A DNA stretch of 64,000 nucleotides from Chitinophagales bacterium (GTDB taxonomy: Bacteria; Bacteroidota; Bacteroidia; Chitinophagales; UBA8649), in the NCBI GenBank assembly GCA_020635995.1, contig JACJYS010000001.1, positions 1 to 64,000 on the forward strand, read 5' to 3'. Positions within the stretch are counted from its first letter, which is position 1. Every line of letters starts with the position of its first letter. This document shows, piece after piece, positions 50,470 through 59,714 of the stretch. The position numbers were made by a program, and so were the translations under genes. Under the pieces are notes generated by a model. That model made no database searches, was not told the DNA's origin, and saw only the letters and a program-made list of their open reading frames with translations.

Positions 50470-51386
50470 TATGGAATTACTGTTTTTAGTGCTTTAGGAA
50501 TTAATTCTATTTCAAAATCTCCAATGCCAATAAGCTCTCCATCCGTTTCGGCTTTTGTAGTTTTACTACCATTTGTTAGCACTTTTACTTTTTTACATTT
50601 TACGGCATTAACTTTCGGATGGTCTAAAAAATTGCCACTAAATAGCTTAGGTAGTAAGGTTGTTATTTCAAACTTTGTTAAATTTTTACCTAATGTTAAA
50701 TCTAAAAATCCGTCATCAAGCGTTGCGTTTTTGCACAGTTTCATGCCACCACCTATATATTTCCCCAAGCCAATTATGGCTATAAATGCTTTATCCTTTG
50801 CCACTAAATTTCCATCGGCATATACTTCTAATGGCACATTGTTGTATTGAAATAATGATTTTAATAAACCATAATAATATGCTCCTGCTCCGTATTTTTT
50901 CAAATCGGCAGTATGTTCTACCACATAAGCATCAAAACCTATACCTGCAAAATTCATAAAATATTCCTTCTTCGTTCCATTTTCATAACTCAGCAAGCCT
51001 ACATCTTGATGTATGTGTTTCCCTTGCTTTATTATTTTAATAGCGTCATCATAATTGTTTGGAAAATTGTAATACCGCACCCAGTCATTTCCCGTTCCTA
51101 TAGAAATTATAGAAGTTTCTATTTCTGTATAGTCTATTTTATTTTGTAAAAATATACCATTAACCACATGGTGCAAAGTGCCATCGCCTCCTACACTCAG
51201 TATTTTTTTGTAGCCGCTTTCTATAGCATTTTGGGTTTGTAGTATAGTTTCGCGGTGTGCTGTAGATAAAACATATTCAAAATTTAACCCTGCTGCGTGT
51301 AGTTTTTCTTTTATTGCTGTCCAGTCTTTTCCTGCTTTTCCTGCTCCCGACATGGGGTTTACACAAACAAAATATTTATTATTCAT
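50469..51386 (-). CDS. Diacylglycerol kinase-type lipid kinase (YegS/BmrU family)
   Basis: 305 residues. FVCVNPMSGAGKAGKDW at the N-terminus and SVGGDGTLHHVVNGI are the GGDGT nucleotide-binding signature of the family. SIGTGNDWVRYY and ETDGELIG follow. Members phosphorylate diacylglycerol or similar lipids. It overlaps the MFS gene by eight bases and shares one base with tadA, so the three form one operon. Confidence 0.88.
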   Translation of the reverse strand: MNNKYFVCVNPMSGAGKAGKDWTAIKEKLHAAGLNFEYVLSTAHRETILQTQNAIESGYKKILSVGGDGTLHHVVNGIFLQNKIDYTEIETSIISIGTGNDWVRYYNFPNNYDDAIKIIKQGKHIHQDVGLLSYENGTKKEYFMNFAGIGFDAYVVEHTADLKKYGAGAYYYGLLKSLFQYNNVPLEVYADGNLVAKDKAFIAIIGLGKYIGGGMKLCKNATLDDGFLDLTLGKNLTKFEITTLLPKLFSGNFLDHPKVNAVKCKKVKVLTNGSKTTKAETDGELIGIGDFEIELIPKALKTVIP

Positions 51387-52626
51387 TGCTTGGATTGAGT
51401 TGTTTTAAGCCCTTAAAGTTAAACAATAATATGAAGCTACCAATGGCAATGAATAACGCCAACACCCACATGCTTTTTTCTATGTTCTCTCCATTTTTAA
51501 AAAATGAAGAGCTAAAAATTAGAATTAACAATATTCTTAAAAGCGAATTAATAACCATAAAAATACTGCCGGTTCTGCCTATCATATTATTGTTTATTAC
51601 CCTAAACATATAAGTATTTCGCATTACTCTTATTCCCGCATTGGTAAAACCTATTACACAATATGCAGCAAATAAAAATAGGGTGCTTTTTGTTAACCCC
51701 ATTCCAAAAAATAGTGCTGACGCCAAAAATCCTAATATAATAATACCCAGTATGAGTTGATTTTTTTTAAACAATTTTAATATGATAAAACCACTTAGCA
51801 AACTTCCTAAAGCAAAAGAGGCTTCGGTTATACCATAAGTGCTTTCATTGGCGTGCAAAAATTTATTTATAAATATAGGCAAAGTGTAGGTGCTACATAT
51901 TAAAGATGCTGCAAACACAAATCCTGCCATTGCTCCAAATAATAAGATTAACTGATTATCTAACAAAAACTTTAAACCTTCCGTCATTCTTTTATGATAG
52001 CTGTTTTTTCCCGTATTTTTTCTATCTACTAATGAAACATATTTTATTCTGTAAATAAAAAATAGACCGATAATGTAGGTAATGGCATCTATCATAAATA
52101 TTTCATGAATATGCCAAGGTTCAAAATGCCAATTAAAAAATTTGCCCTCCATTAAAAAAGCTGCTGCCGCTCCTGCCAGCATAAAAGTAGTTTGCCCTTG
52201 AATTTCTATCCAAGAATTTATTCTTCCATAATGCTCTTCTTCTGTTATTTCTTGAGCAAAAGCATATAAATTAGGATAATGAATATTGTATATCATTTTG
52301 GTAACTATCATTACCAAACCTGCCATAATAATGGTAGTGTGATTTTTAACAAAACCTAAAATAGATATACTTAAAATTATGGCTAATCCTACTATCTGTA
52401 GTACCAACATTATATTTTTTCTATTAAATTTATCTACTAATGTGCCGGCATAACTTCCCCAAAATAAACTTAAAACAGAGGCTGTTAAAATGAGATAGCC
52501 ATAAGCATCGGGGAGGTTAAGTTCATTAGCCACATACCAAGGTATAGCTATTAAACTAATACCCTGCGACATACCGGAAATAGTATTGGCGGCAAATAAA
52601 TTTAAAATAGCTTTTCTATTAATCAA
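51379..52626 (-). CDS. Major facilitator superfamily transporter
   Basis: 415 residues with about twelve helices. The start is TTG at 52626 (MINRKAILNLFAANTISG). GTLVDKFNRKNIMLVLQ between helices 2 and 3 is the family A-motif GxLxDRxxRR. The rest looks like enterobactin-exporter-like MFS proteins. The substrate is unknown. It is divergent from recX, with 21 bases between the start codons. Confidence 0.85.
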   Translation of the reverse strand: MINRKAILNLFAANTISGMSQGISLIAIPWYVANELNLPDAYGYLILTASVLSLFWGSYAGTLVDKFNRKNIMLVLQIVGLAIILSISILGFVKNHTTIIMAGLVMIVTKMIYNIHYPNLYAFAQEITEEEHYGRINSWIEIQGQTTFMLAGAAAAFLMEGKFFNWHFEPWHIHEIFMIDAITYIIGLFFIYRIKYVSLVDRKNTGKNSYHKRMTEGLKFLLDNQLILLFGAMAGFVFAASLICSTYTLPIFINKFLHANESTYGITEASFALGSLLSGFIILKLFKKNQLILGIIILGFLASALFFGMGLTKSTLFLFAAYCVIGFTNAGIRVMRNTYMFRVINNNMIGRTGSIFMVINSLLRILLILIFSSSFFKNGENIEKSMWVLALFIAIGSFILLFNFKGLKQLNPSNE

Positions 52627-52630
52627 AACT

Positions 52631-52638
52631 TATCTTTG
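52631..52638 (+). promoter_or_regulatory. Bacteroidota-type -7 box for recX
   Basis: TATCTTTG is an exact TAnnTTTG match, nine bases before the ATG at 52648, so the transcript would start at or within a few bases of the start codon. A TTG at the right distance upstream is not visible. Confidence 0.4.
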
Positions 52639-52647
52639 TTTTTTAGA

Positions 52648-53118
52648 ATGAAAACTGACCACAAAGAAAAGGATTTATTTGTTAAGTTGTGCCGATTTTG
52701 TGCTTATAGAGAACGAGCAGAAATTGAAGTTTTTGAAAAAATGCAACAGTTAGAAATTAAACCAAATTTGCAACAAAAACTTGTAGCAAAACTTAAAGAA
52801 GAAAATTTTTTAAATGAAGAAAGATATGCTGTTTATTATGCTAAAGGAAAGTTTAGAAACAACCAGTGGGGAAAATTAAAAATAGCTTTGCATCTTAAAA
52901 TGAAAAAAATAAAAAAGGAAACCATAGCTTTTGCTGTAAATCAACTTGACGAAGAGGACTATGTAAAAACTATAAATACCTTAATAATTAAAAAGAACAA
53001 GAAGTATAAAGAACCTGATATTTATAAAAAGAAAAGTAAGATAGCCAACTATTTATACAACAAAGGTTTTGAAACAGATATAATTTGGGATTGTATAAAT
53101 GAATGTTCTATACATTAA
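52648..53118 (+). CDS. recX: Regulatory protein RecX
   Basis: 156 residues from the ATG at 52648 (MKTDHKEKDLFVKLCRFCAY); a TTG at 52636 is less likely because the -7 box covers it. RFCAYRERAEIEVFEKMQQL, NEERYAVYYAKGKFRNNQWG and YLYNKGFETDIIWDCI are the three-helix repeats of RecX, which modulates RecA filaments. The length is typical for Bacteroidota. It lies between an MFS gene and a glycosyltransferase gene without recA nearby. Confidence 0.85.
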   Translation: MKTDHKEKDLFVKLCRFCAYRERAEIEVFEKMQQLEIKPNLQQKLVAKLKEENFLNEERYAVYYAKGKFRNNQWGKLKIALHLKMKKIKKETIAFAVNQLDEEDYVKTINTLIIKKNKKYKEPDIYKKKSKIANYLYNKGFETDIIWDCINECSIH

Positions 53119-53160
53119 TAAATCTCCATTATTCTTATATTTACAAAGTAATTAAAAAAA

Positions 53161-54078
53161 TTGACCGACTACAAATACACATATAGCCTTGTTATTCCTG
53201 TTTTTAACAGTGCCGGCACGCTTCCCAAGCTTGTAGAAGAGATAAAAAATAATATTTCAGATTCTTTCCAAATAATATTTGTAAATGACTATAGTTTAGA
53301 TGATAGTTGGAAAGTTTTAGTGGAACTAAAAAAAGAAAATGAAAATATTACCATAGTAAATTTAGTTAACAATGTGGGGCAGCATATTGCTATTTTTTGT
53401 GGTTTAATGTATGCCGAAGGAAAATATATAGTGAGTTTAGATGATGATCTGCAACACCACCCTAAAGAAATACAAAAACTAAAAAACAAAGCCGAAGAAG
53501 AAGATGCAGATGTGGTTTATGGTATTTATGAAGTGAAAAAACACAATATTGTAAGAAATAGTGGAAGCAAAGTTTTTGCAAGCATCGTAAATAAATTTGC
53601 CAGCACACCACTGCAAGGCTCATCTTTTAAGTTAGTTAAAAAAGAGGTAATAGATAAAGTAATACAGCACAATCATTTTAATTTTTATTTAGATGAAGTG
53701 TTGGCATGGCATAGCAAACAAACATCATTTGTAAAAATACAGCATTATAAAAGAGAGGTGGGAGCATCAGGCTATACGCCTCAAAAATTAATGCGAATGA
53801 GTTTGCACGTATTGTTTAATTACACTGCATTCCCGCTAAAAGTTATAACCAATTTAGGTATTATTTCTTCTTTATTTTCTTTTGGATTTGGCATATATTA
53901 CATTTACGAAAAGTTAAATAATTTTGCTCAAAGTGGATTTACAGCACTTATAGTATCTATATTTTTCTCTACAGGATTAATTTTGTTTTCTATTGGAATT
54001 ATAGGAGAATATATCGGTAGAATATTTCTAATACAATCGGGGAAACCGCCTTTTAAAATTAAAGAAGTTATTAGATGA
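53161..54078 (+). CDS. Family 2 glycosyltransferase with two C-terminal helices (ArnC/GtrB-like)
   Basis: 305 residues from a TTG at 53161; no ATG exists before the GT core. YSLVIPVFNSAGTLPKLVEE, FVNDYSLDDSW and SLDDDLQHHP are the GT2 nucleotide and DxD blocks. Two helices follow near 230-250 and 265-290, with IGEYIGRIFL, typical of polyprenyl-phosphate sugar transferases (ArnC, GtrB). The next gene overlaps by four bases and encodes a GNAT acetyltransferase, suggesting a joint sugar modification. Confidence 0.88.
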   Translation: MTDYKYTYSLVIPVFNSAGTLPKLVEEIKNNISDSFQIIFVNDYSLDDSWKVLVELKKENENITIVNLVNNVGQHIAIFCGLMYAEGKYIVSLDDDLQHHPKEIQKLKNKAEEEDADVVYGIYEVKKHNIVRNSGSKVFASIVNKFASTPLQGSSFKLVKKEVIDKVIQHNHFNFYLDEVLAWHSKQTSFVKIQHYKREVGASGYTPQKLMRMSLHVLFNYTAFPLKVITNLGIISSLFSFGFGIYYIYEKLNNFAQSGFTALIVSIFFSTGLILFSIGIIGEYIGRIFLIQSGKPPFKIKEVIR

Positions 54079-54581
54079 TAAGCAGTTTAAGAGATGTTTC
54101 TTTGCATAAAATTTTGCATAGCGATATAGAAATGCTTAGAAATTGGAGAAACGATAAAAAAATAGCTTCAAATATGTTTTATCAAAAGCATATAACTTCT
54201 CAAATGCAAGAAAAATGGTTTAATTCATTGACCAACAATGATTTTTATTTTATAATAAAAACAAAAGACAAAGCTATTGGTTTAATAAATTTAGCACAAA
54301 TAGACACTAAAAAACAGGAAGGACAAGTAGGACTTTTTATTTATAATGAAGAATTTTGGGGAACACCGGCTCCCGTTTTTGCTTCGCTTTTACTTCTTCA
54401 ATTTGCCTTTGAAGAAAAAAAACTAAACTGCGTGTGGGCTAAAGTGCGTACAGAAAATAAACAAGCTATAAACTACAATAAAATGCTTGGTTTTGAAATG
54501 GCAAAAGAAAATATGCAACAGCTTACTTTTTCTAATTATAAAAATATTGTAAAACCACTTTTACAAAAAATTGTACAATAA
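54075..54581 (+). CDS. GNAT-family N-acetyltransferase
   Basis: 168 residues. EMLRNWRNDKKIASNMF is the start of the RimJ/PseH-like GNAT branch, and GQVGLFIYNEEFWGTPAPVF the acetyl-CoA region. NCVWAKVRTENKQAINYNK carries the last strand-loop-helix. PseH-type enzymes acetylate amino sugars, which fits the upstream glycosyltransferase; acylation of a protein N-terminus is the alternative. It overlaps the upstream gene by four bases. Confidence 0.82.
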   Translation: MISSLRDVSLHKILHSDIEMLRNWRNDKKIASNMFYQKHITSQMQEKWFNSLTNNDFYFIIKTKDKAIGLINLAQIDTKKQEGQVGLFIYNEEFWGTPAPVFASLLLLQFAFEEKKLNCVWAKVRTENKQAINYNKMLGFEMAKENMQQLTFSNYKNIVKPLLQKIVQ

Positions 54582-54613
54582 TATTATAAGCCGTTGATAA
54601 TTGACTATTTTCA

Positions 54614-54646
54614 TTGCATATTTCCGAGTATTATTTTATATTTTTG
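54614..54646 (+). promoter_or_regulatory. Promoter of the ECF sigma factor gene (TTG, 22-base spacer, TATTTTTG)
   Basis: TTG at 54614-54616 and TATTTTTG at 54639-54646 match both halves of the Bacteroidota promoter. The ATG follows six bases after the box, so the messenger is nearly leaderless. Confidence 0.5.
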
Positions 54647-54652
54647 CTTCTA

Positions 54653-55234
54653 ATGTCAGACCACATTAACTATACTGAATTATCTGATAATGAACTGATA
54701 GAAAGATTCAGATATTCTCATGACAATAAATACGTAGGCGAATTATATTTAAGATACGCCCACCTTGTATTGGGTCTTTGCATAAAATACTATCAAGATA
54801 AAGAAAAAGCCAAAGATGCTACTATGAGCATTTTTGAAAATTTAATTACTGAACTTAAAAGACATTCCATTACTCATTTTAAGTCTTGGCTATATACCGT
54901 ATCTAAAAATTATTGCTTACAAGATTTTAGAAAAAACCAAACCATAAGAAAAAAAGAAGACGCATATCAAGTTTTTTTGAAAGAAACTGTGGAATTGACC
55001 GATGAAACACATCTCAACACCGAAAATGAACAATGGCTGTCAAAATTGGAAGACAGTTTAAAAGATTTAAAAGAAAATCAGCAGATGTGTTTAAGAATGT
55101 TTTACTTAGATGGAATGAGTTATGCAGATATTGTTGAAAAAACAAATTACACACTTAACGAAGTTAAAAGCAACATACAAAACGGTAAAAGAAATTTAAA
55201 AATCAAACTGGAGGAAAAAGGTGTCAGAAAATAA
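54653..55234 (+). CDS. ECF-type RNA polymerase sigma factor
   Basis: 193 residues from the ATG at 54653 (MSDHINYTELSDNELIERF); a TTG at 54614 would lie upstream of the promoter box. Region 2 is ELYLRYAHLVLGLC with DKEKAKDATMSIFENLI, region 4 is MCLRMFYLDGMSYADIVEK with EVKSNIQNGKRNLK. It overlaps a probable anti-sigma gene by 14 bases. Such pairs respond to envelope signals in Bacteroidota. Its target promoters are not known. Confidence 0.87.
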   Translation: MSDHINYTELSDNELIERFRYSHDNKYVGELYLRYAHLVLGLCIKYYQDKEKAKDATMSIFENLITELKRHSITHFKSWLYTVSKNYCLQDFRKNQTIRKKEDAYQVFLKETVELTDETHLNTENEQWLSKLEDSLKDLKENQQMCLRMFYLDGMSYADIVEKTNYTLNEVKSNIQNGKRNLKIKLEEKGVRK

Positions 55235-56309
55235 AACACATAATAGCTCAAAAGAGTTTAAGGATTATTTTTCAGGCAACATGACTAATGAAGATAAGCT
55301 TAGTTTTGAAAATGAAGCAAATCAAAATGAGTTTGAAAAAGAAGCAATGGAAGGTTTTCAGTCTTTAGAAAATAATGCTGAAGCTTTAGAATTAATAAAA
55401 GATATAGAAACACAAATAGAAAGAAAAACAGGCATTAAAAGAGGTAAAACTATAAACTTCCCTATATGGAAAAGTTTAAGTATTGCTGCCTCTCTTTTAA
55501 TAGTTGTTGGTGTAGGCGTTCTTTTATCTCAATTTTTAAAAAACGATAACTCTTCAAATTTAGCTGACAATAAAGCTAAAACCGTAGAAGCAGAAAGTGA
55601 ACCTGTTTTTATAGAAGAACCAGCTCCAATAACCGATAGCCTTGTAGAAAATGAACTGCTTTCTATTGATGATGAAATTGTAGCTCCTGCAATTCCTGCA
55701 ACAACCGAAAACTACAAACTTGAAGAAAAAAAACCTATTCCTCCCAAAGTAGAAGTACCTACTAACACTTTAGACAATGAAAGTTTGCAACAAAATTCTA
55801 AAAAAGAAGTTCAACAATCTGCTCCACAAGAAACAGATAATGTGGCTATCGGCAATAATAATAGTGTAGATATGCTACAGGAAAGTGGCACTACATCAAG
55901 AAATGTGGTAAACATGGTTCAAAATGATATAGAAGAGAAAGAAGTCATAGAAACTGCTGAAGTTAATTCAAGTTACGATACGGCAAGCGAACTATACAAA
56001 GAAGGGCAATTCTCTTCGGCTAAAAATTATTTTAAAAAATCAATATCAGAAGGCAAGCATGTGGCGGCAAGTAGTTATTACGAAGCCATGTGCGAATATC
56101 AACTTGGCAACAATAAATCTGCTAAAAATAAATTTGACCAAATTATAAATAGCCAAAATAGCTTTTCAAATATTTCTAAATGGTATAAAGCAGACATACT
56201 ATTAAAAGAAAGCAAACCCAATGAAGCTAAAACTTTATTACAAGATTTAGCCAACGGCAATTCAAGTTTTAAAAAGCAAGCAGAAGAAAAATTGAAGACA
56301 CTAAAATAA
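55221..56309 (+). CDS. Probable anti-sigma factor with one membrane helix and C-terminal TPR-like region
   Basis: 362 residues from a GTG at 55221, supported by GGAGG six bases before it. Residues 1-80 are acidic and helical with KEFKDYFSGNMTNEDKLSFE, an anti-sigma-like cytoplasmic part. One helix spans about 83-105. The outer part starts with a Pro-Glu-rich linker (115-210) and ends with a TPR-like stretch from about 255 (ASELYKEGQFSSAKNYFKKS). Coupling to the sigma gene supports the role; no zinc-binding motif is seen. Confidence 0.7.
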   Translation: MSENKTHNSSKEFKDYFSGNMTNEDKLSFENEANQNEFEKEAMEGFQSLENNAEALELIKDIETQIERKTGIKRGKTINFPIWKSLSIAASLLIVVGVGVLLSQFLKNDNSSNLADNKAKTVEAESEPVFIEEPAPITDSLVENELLSIDDEIVAPAIPATTENYKLEEKKPIPPKVEVPTNTLDNESLQQNSKKEVQQSAPQETDNVAIGNNNSVDMLQESGTTSRNVVNMVQNDIEEKEVIETAEVNSSYDTASELYKEGQFSSAKNYFKKSISEGKHVAASSYYEAMCEYQLGNNKSAKNKFDQIINSQNSFSNISKWYKADILLKESKPNEAKTLLQDLANGNSSFKKQAEEKLKTLK

Positions 56310-56319
56310 TGATAACTAC

Positions 56320-56706
56320 TTAAAGCTTATTTCCCTTACTATAGCCTGCCGGCATATTAATTTTTAAGCTTGGTAGTTGCTTAGCTTCGCCATTACTGTT
56401 GTATGTAGTAACTGTATATAAAGCATAATCAGTATTTGAGCCAAGTTTATGAAGCTCAATTTCTTTACCTTTTACCTTTTTTAATTTATTGGCATCATAT
56501 TCCATTTGAAAATTGTTAGTAGCTCCTTTTGTAAAAGAAAATCCTTGTACTTTTACTTTCTCTATCTCATTAATGTTGTCTAATTTAAGACTAATATCAA
56601 AACTGTCATCAACTTGCTTAACTGTTATGTTAGGTTTATTTTGAGCAAAAGAAAACAAGCCAAAAAAAACAATAATGCTTGTACTAATAAATTTTAAATT
56701 TCTCAT
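56320..56706 (-). CDS. Secreted small protein of unknown function
   Basis: 128 residues. The signal peptide MRNLKFISTSIIVFFGLF ends near SFAQ and the mature part is a small beta-rich domain (KPNITVKQVDDSFDISLKL). No family is recognised. It is divergent from rlmN, whose earlier possible codons it would overlap. Confidence 0.6.
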   Translation of the reverse strand: MRNLKFISTSIIVFFGLFSFAQNKPNITVKQVDDSFDISLKLDNINEIEKVKVQGFSFTKGATNNFQMEYDANKLKKVKGKEIELHKLGSNTDYALYTVTTYNSNGEAKQLPSLKINMPAGYSKGNKL

Positions 56707-56747
56707 AAGATGTGATGTGTGTGTAATTTTAATTACGATAGGACGTG

Positions 56748-56755
56748 TACCTTTG
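56748..56755 (+). promoter_or_regulatory. Bacteroidota-type -7 box for rlmN
   Basis: TACCTTTG fits TAnnTTTG exactly and lies 21 bases before the TTG start preferred for rlmN. It also excludes starts upstream of 56756. Confidence 0.4.
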
Positions 56756-56776
56756 TTTCAAATAAAAAAAATAGTA

Positions 56777-57805
56777 TTGAAAACCGACATCAGAAATTTA
56801 GATGAAACGGAAATGATAGCTTTATTTAATGAGCTAAACGAACCAAAATTTAGAGCCAAACAAGTTTATGATTGGCTGTGGAATAAGCATGTTCATTCTT
56901 TTGATGAAATGACAAATTTGCCACTACAGATAAGAGAAAAATTAGAAGAAAACTACGACATAAAAACAGCCACCACCACCATAGAGCAAGTAAGTAAAGA
57001 CGGCACTATAAAATTAGGATTTACACTACACGACAACAGATTAATAGAGGGCGTTCTTATCCCTACCGAAAAAAGAATGACGGCTTGTGTTTCTTCGCAG
57101 GTGGGGTGTACACTAAGCTGTGCTTTTTGTGCCACAGGCATGATAAAAAGAGAAAGAAACCTAACTGCCGGAGAAATATTTGACCAAGTAAAACTAATAG
57201 ACGAAACCGCACAAAAACATTACAGCAAACCACTAAGCAACATTGTTTTTATGGGTATGGGAGAGCCTTTGCTTAATTATGATAATGTAATGAGTGCCAT
57301 ACATAAAATTACATCGCCTTATGGTTTAAATATGTCGCCAAGGCGTATAACTTTATCTACCGTAGGTATAGCCAGAGGCATAAAACGGCTGGCAGATGAA
57401 GAAAAGAAGTTTAAGTTAGCTTGGTCGCTACACGCTGCCACTAACGAAAAACGAGATAAAATAATGGGCATAAATAAAAGCAATGCTATAGAAGATGTAA
57501 TAGAAGCATTGCAATATTTTTACCAAAAAACAGGCAATAAAATCACTTTTGAATATATTATTTTCAATGAGTTTAATGATTATATAGAAGATGCTCAAGC
57601 TCTTTTAAATTTATGCAAAAAAGTACCGGCATTTGTAAACATAATAGAATACAACAAAGTGGAAGGTGTAACCCTAAACAAAAGCAAAGTAGAACGCAGA
57701 AACGCTTTTGTTAAATACTTAGAAGACAACGGTGTAACAGCCAAAGTACGCATAAGCCGTGGCGAAGATATAGATGCCGCCTGTGGGCAGTTGGCTAATA
57801 AGTAA
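56777..57805 (+). CDS. rlmN: 23S rRNA/tRNA adenine-C2 methyltransferase RlmN
   Basis: 342 residues from TTG at 56777 (MKTDIRNLDETEM); a frame extends upstream to 56675 but would overlap the divergent gene and the promoter box. The radical SAM motif CTLSCAFCATG (Cys111, 115 and 118), MGMGEPLLNYDNV, SLHAATNEKRDKIMG and the C-terminal catalytic cysteine in AACGQL (about Cys337) are complete. RlmN methylates A2503 of 23S rRNA and A37 of some tRNAs. Confidence 0.92.
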   Translation: MKTDIRNLDETEMIALFNELNEPKFRAKQVYDWLWNKHVHSFDEMTNLPLQIREKLEENYDIKTATTTIEQVSKDGTIKLGFTLHDNRLIEGVLIPTEKRMTACVSSQVGCTLSCAFCATGMIKRERNLTAGEIFDQVKLIDETAQKHYSKPLSNIVFMGMGEPLLNYDNVMSAIHKITSPYGLNMSPRRITLSTVGIARGIKRLADEEKKFKLAWSLHAATNEKRDKIMGINKSNAIEDVIEALQYFYQKTGNKITFEYIIFNEFNDYIEDAQALLNLCKKVPAFVNIIEYNKVEGVTLNKSKVERRNAFVKYLEDNGVTAKVRISRGEDIDAACGQLANK

Positions 57806-57940
57806 CTTTAGCTAAATAATAAAAACCTGAGTTCGGTTAAAAGGTAATTATACTCCTTTGTGCTATATTTTGTTTAAAAAACAAAAGTCTAACAACAAAT
57901 TTCCTAATTTATATTATTTTTACACAAAATCAATAATACA

Positions 57941-59629
57941 TTGTTTAACGGTACTTTTAGACATTTTGGAAGAACACGCAAAATCATTCAGATTTTGATG
58001 AAGTACGGCTTTGAAGAATTGGTTTTTAATTCTTTTTTGCAAAACTTAGTGCCCCGCAGGCTTTTACTTAACTGGACAAGAGATGATAAAAACGTAAGTG
58101 AAATAAGCCGGTGGGAACGCATAAGAATGGTTTGTGAAGAAATGGGACCTTCTGCCATTAAAATAGCCCAAATAGCTTCTAACCGCTCCGATATTTTGCC
58201 GGAAGAATTAGTTAAAGAATTTGAAAAACTTCAAAGTGAAGTTAAAATTTTCCCTTTTTCTGTTGCTCAATCTATCCTTGAAAAAGAACTTTCTAAACCA
58301 ATAGATGAAATTTTTGAATATTTTAACGAAAAACCTATTGGTTCGGCTTCTATAGGACAAGTTTATAGAGCAAAATTATTGACAGGAGAGGAAGTGGTAG
58401 TTAAACTTAGAAGACCAAATGTTGGGAAACTACTACAAGAAGACTTAGAAATTATAGAATCGCTACTGCCATACATGGAAGGTATGATAGAGCAAATGGG
58501 TAGCACTTTAGAAAATGTAAAAGATGCTTTTGAAGAGCTAAAAAAGAACACACTAAAAGAGCTTGACTACTTAAACGAAGCCCGAAACATAGAACATTTC
58601 AGAAAATTTTATGCCGATAGAAGAGATTTTTATGTACCCAGAGCTTACAGAGAGTATTCTACTCAAAAACTACTAATTATTGAGTATGCTGCGGGGTGTA
58701 AAATAACAGACGCAAAACAGCTACGGCAGTGGGGTATAGACCCAACAAATGTGGCAGAAAGAGGTATGGATATTTACCTTACTCAAATTTTTGAGTTTGG
58801 ATATTTTCATGCCGACCCACACCCGGGTAACATACTAATACAAGAAGACGGAAGAATTTGCCTAATAGATTTTGGAATGGTAGGCAAGCTTATGAAACGC
58901 GATAAAATGGCATTTGCCAACGTGTTTATAGCCATGAACAGAGAAGATGCAAAGGACATGGCAATAAATATGCGTAAGCTATGTATCTCACACGATATTG
59001 AAAATTTGCGAGAACTTGAAAACGATTTTCAAGAAATAATAGATGAATATGCTCAATTAGATGTAGCCGAAAGCAAAATTGAAGACCTTATAGTAAGCCT
59101 TCAAAAAGTAATGCGAAAATATAATATGCGTGTACCAGGAAGTGTTACGCTTATTTTTAGAGCTTTGGCAGTGCTGGAAGGAATAGGTAAAGACATACAC
59201 CCTAATTTTAATATTAGTGAGTTTGTAAAACCTTATGGCTTTAAATTGCTTAAAGAACAATATTCTATAGAAAATTTATGGGAAGAAGCTTCTTTTAGGT
59301 TTAACCAAGTGGCGGCACTAATGAACAGCATTCCTATAGATGTGCGTTCTATTTTAAGAAAAACCCGGCAAGGCAAACTTTCTGTTCAAATTAACCACAA
59401 AGGTTATGAACCACTGCTAAGAAAAATGGATAGAGTGGTTAACCGCTTTATTTTAGCTTTTATGATTTTTACGGTTATGCTTTGTTCGTCTATAATAGCC
59501 ACTATACCTATGCCCGAAAAATATATGACTTCTTTTGGCGTACCTTATTTTTCGGTAATAGGCTTTGTTTTTTCCTTGTTTTTAGGAACAGTTTTACTCT
59601 TTGCGGTGCTACGTACTCGTAAGTTATAA
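57941..59629 (+). CDS. ABC1/AarF/UbiB-family atypical kinase
   Basis: 562 residues from TTG at 57941, supported by MFNGTFRHFGRTRKIIQILM matching the usual N-terminal helix. The signature loop reads PSAIKIAQIASNRSDILPEE, where the family motif KxGQ is KIAQ. PIGSASIGQVYRAKLLTG is the Ala-rich loop region, VVVKLRRP the ATP lysine, FHADPHPGNIL the catalytic loop and LIDFGMVG the metal-binding DFG. Two C-terminal helices follow (about 505-530 and 535-560). UbiB-like proteins aid quinone synthesis; menaquinone is the likely quinone here. Confidence 0.87.
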   Translation: MFNGTFRHFGRTRKIIQILMKYGFEELVFNSFLQNLVPRRLLLNWTRDDKNVSEISRWERIRMVCEEMGPSAIKIAQIASNRSDILPEELVKEFEKLQSEVKIFPFSVAQSILEKELSKPIDEIFEYFNEKPIGSASIGQVYRAKLLTGEEVVVKLRRPNVGKLLQEDLEIIESLLPYMEGMIEQMGSTLENVKDAFEELKKNTLKELDYLNEARNIEHFRKFYADRRDFYVPRAYREYSTQKLLIIEYAAGCKITDAKQLRQWGIDPTNVAERGMDIYLTQIFEFGYFHADPHPGNILIQEDGRICLIDFGMVGKLMKRDKMAFANVFIAMNREDAKDMAINMRKLCISHDIENLRELENDFQEIIDEYAQLDVAESKIEDLIVSLQKVMRKYNMRVPGSVTLIFRALAVLEGIGKDIHPNFNISEFVKPYGFKLLKEQYSIENLWEEASFRFNQVAALMNSIPIDVRSILRKTRQGKLSVQINHKGYEPLLRKMDRVVNRFILAFMIFTVMLCSSIIATIPMPEKYMTSFGVPYFSVIGFVFSLFLGTVLLFAVLRTRKL

Positions 59630-59698
59630 TTTAAAAATATTGTCCCAAAAAGGGTGGTATTTTTTTACACTATTTTTTATATAATATGCCACTTGATT

Positions 59699-59714
59699 TT
59701 GCACGTAACTTGCT
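59699..59714 (+). promoter_or_regulatory. Possible sigma-54 (-24/-12) promoter in the gap after the kinase gene
   Basis: TTGCACGTAACTTGCT matches the -24/-12 consensus TGGCACG-N4-TTGC with one mismatch and correct 12-base spacing. No coding gene follows on this strand for a kilobase, so any transcript would be noncoding or antisense to the CDGSH gene. Confidence 0.35.
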
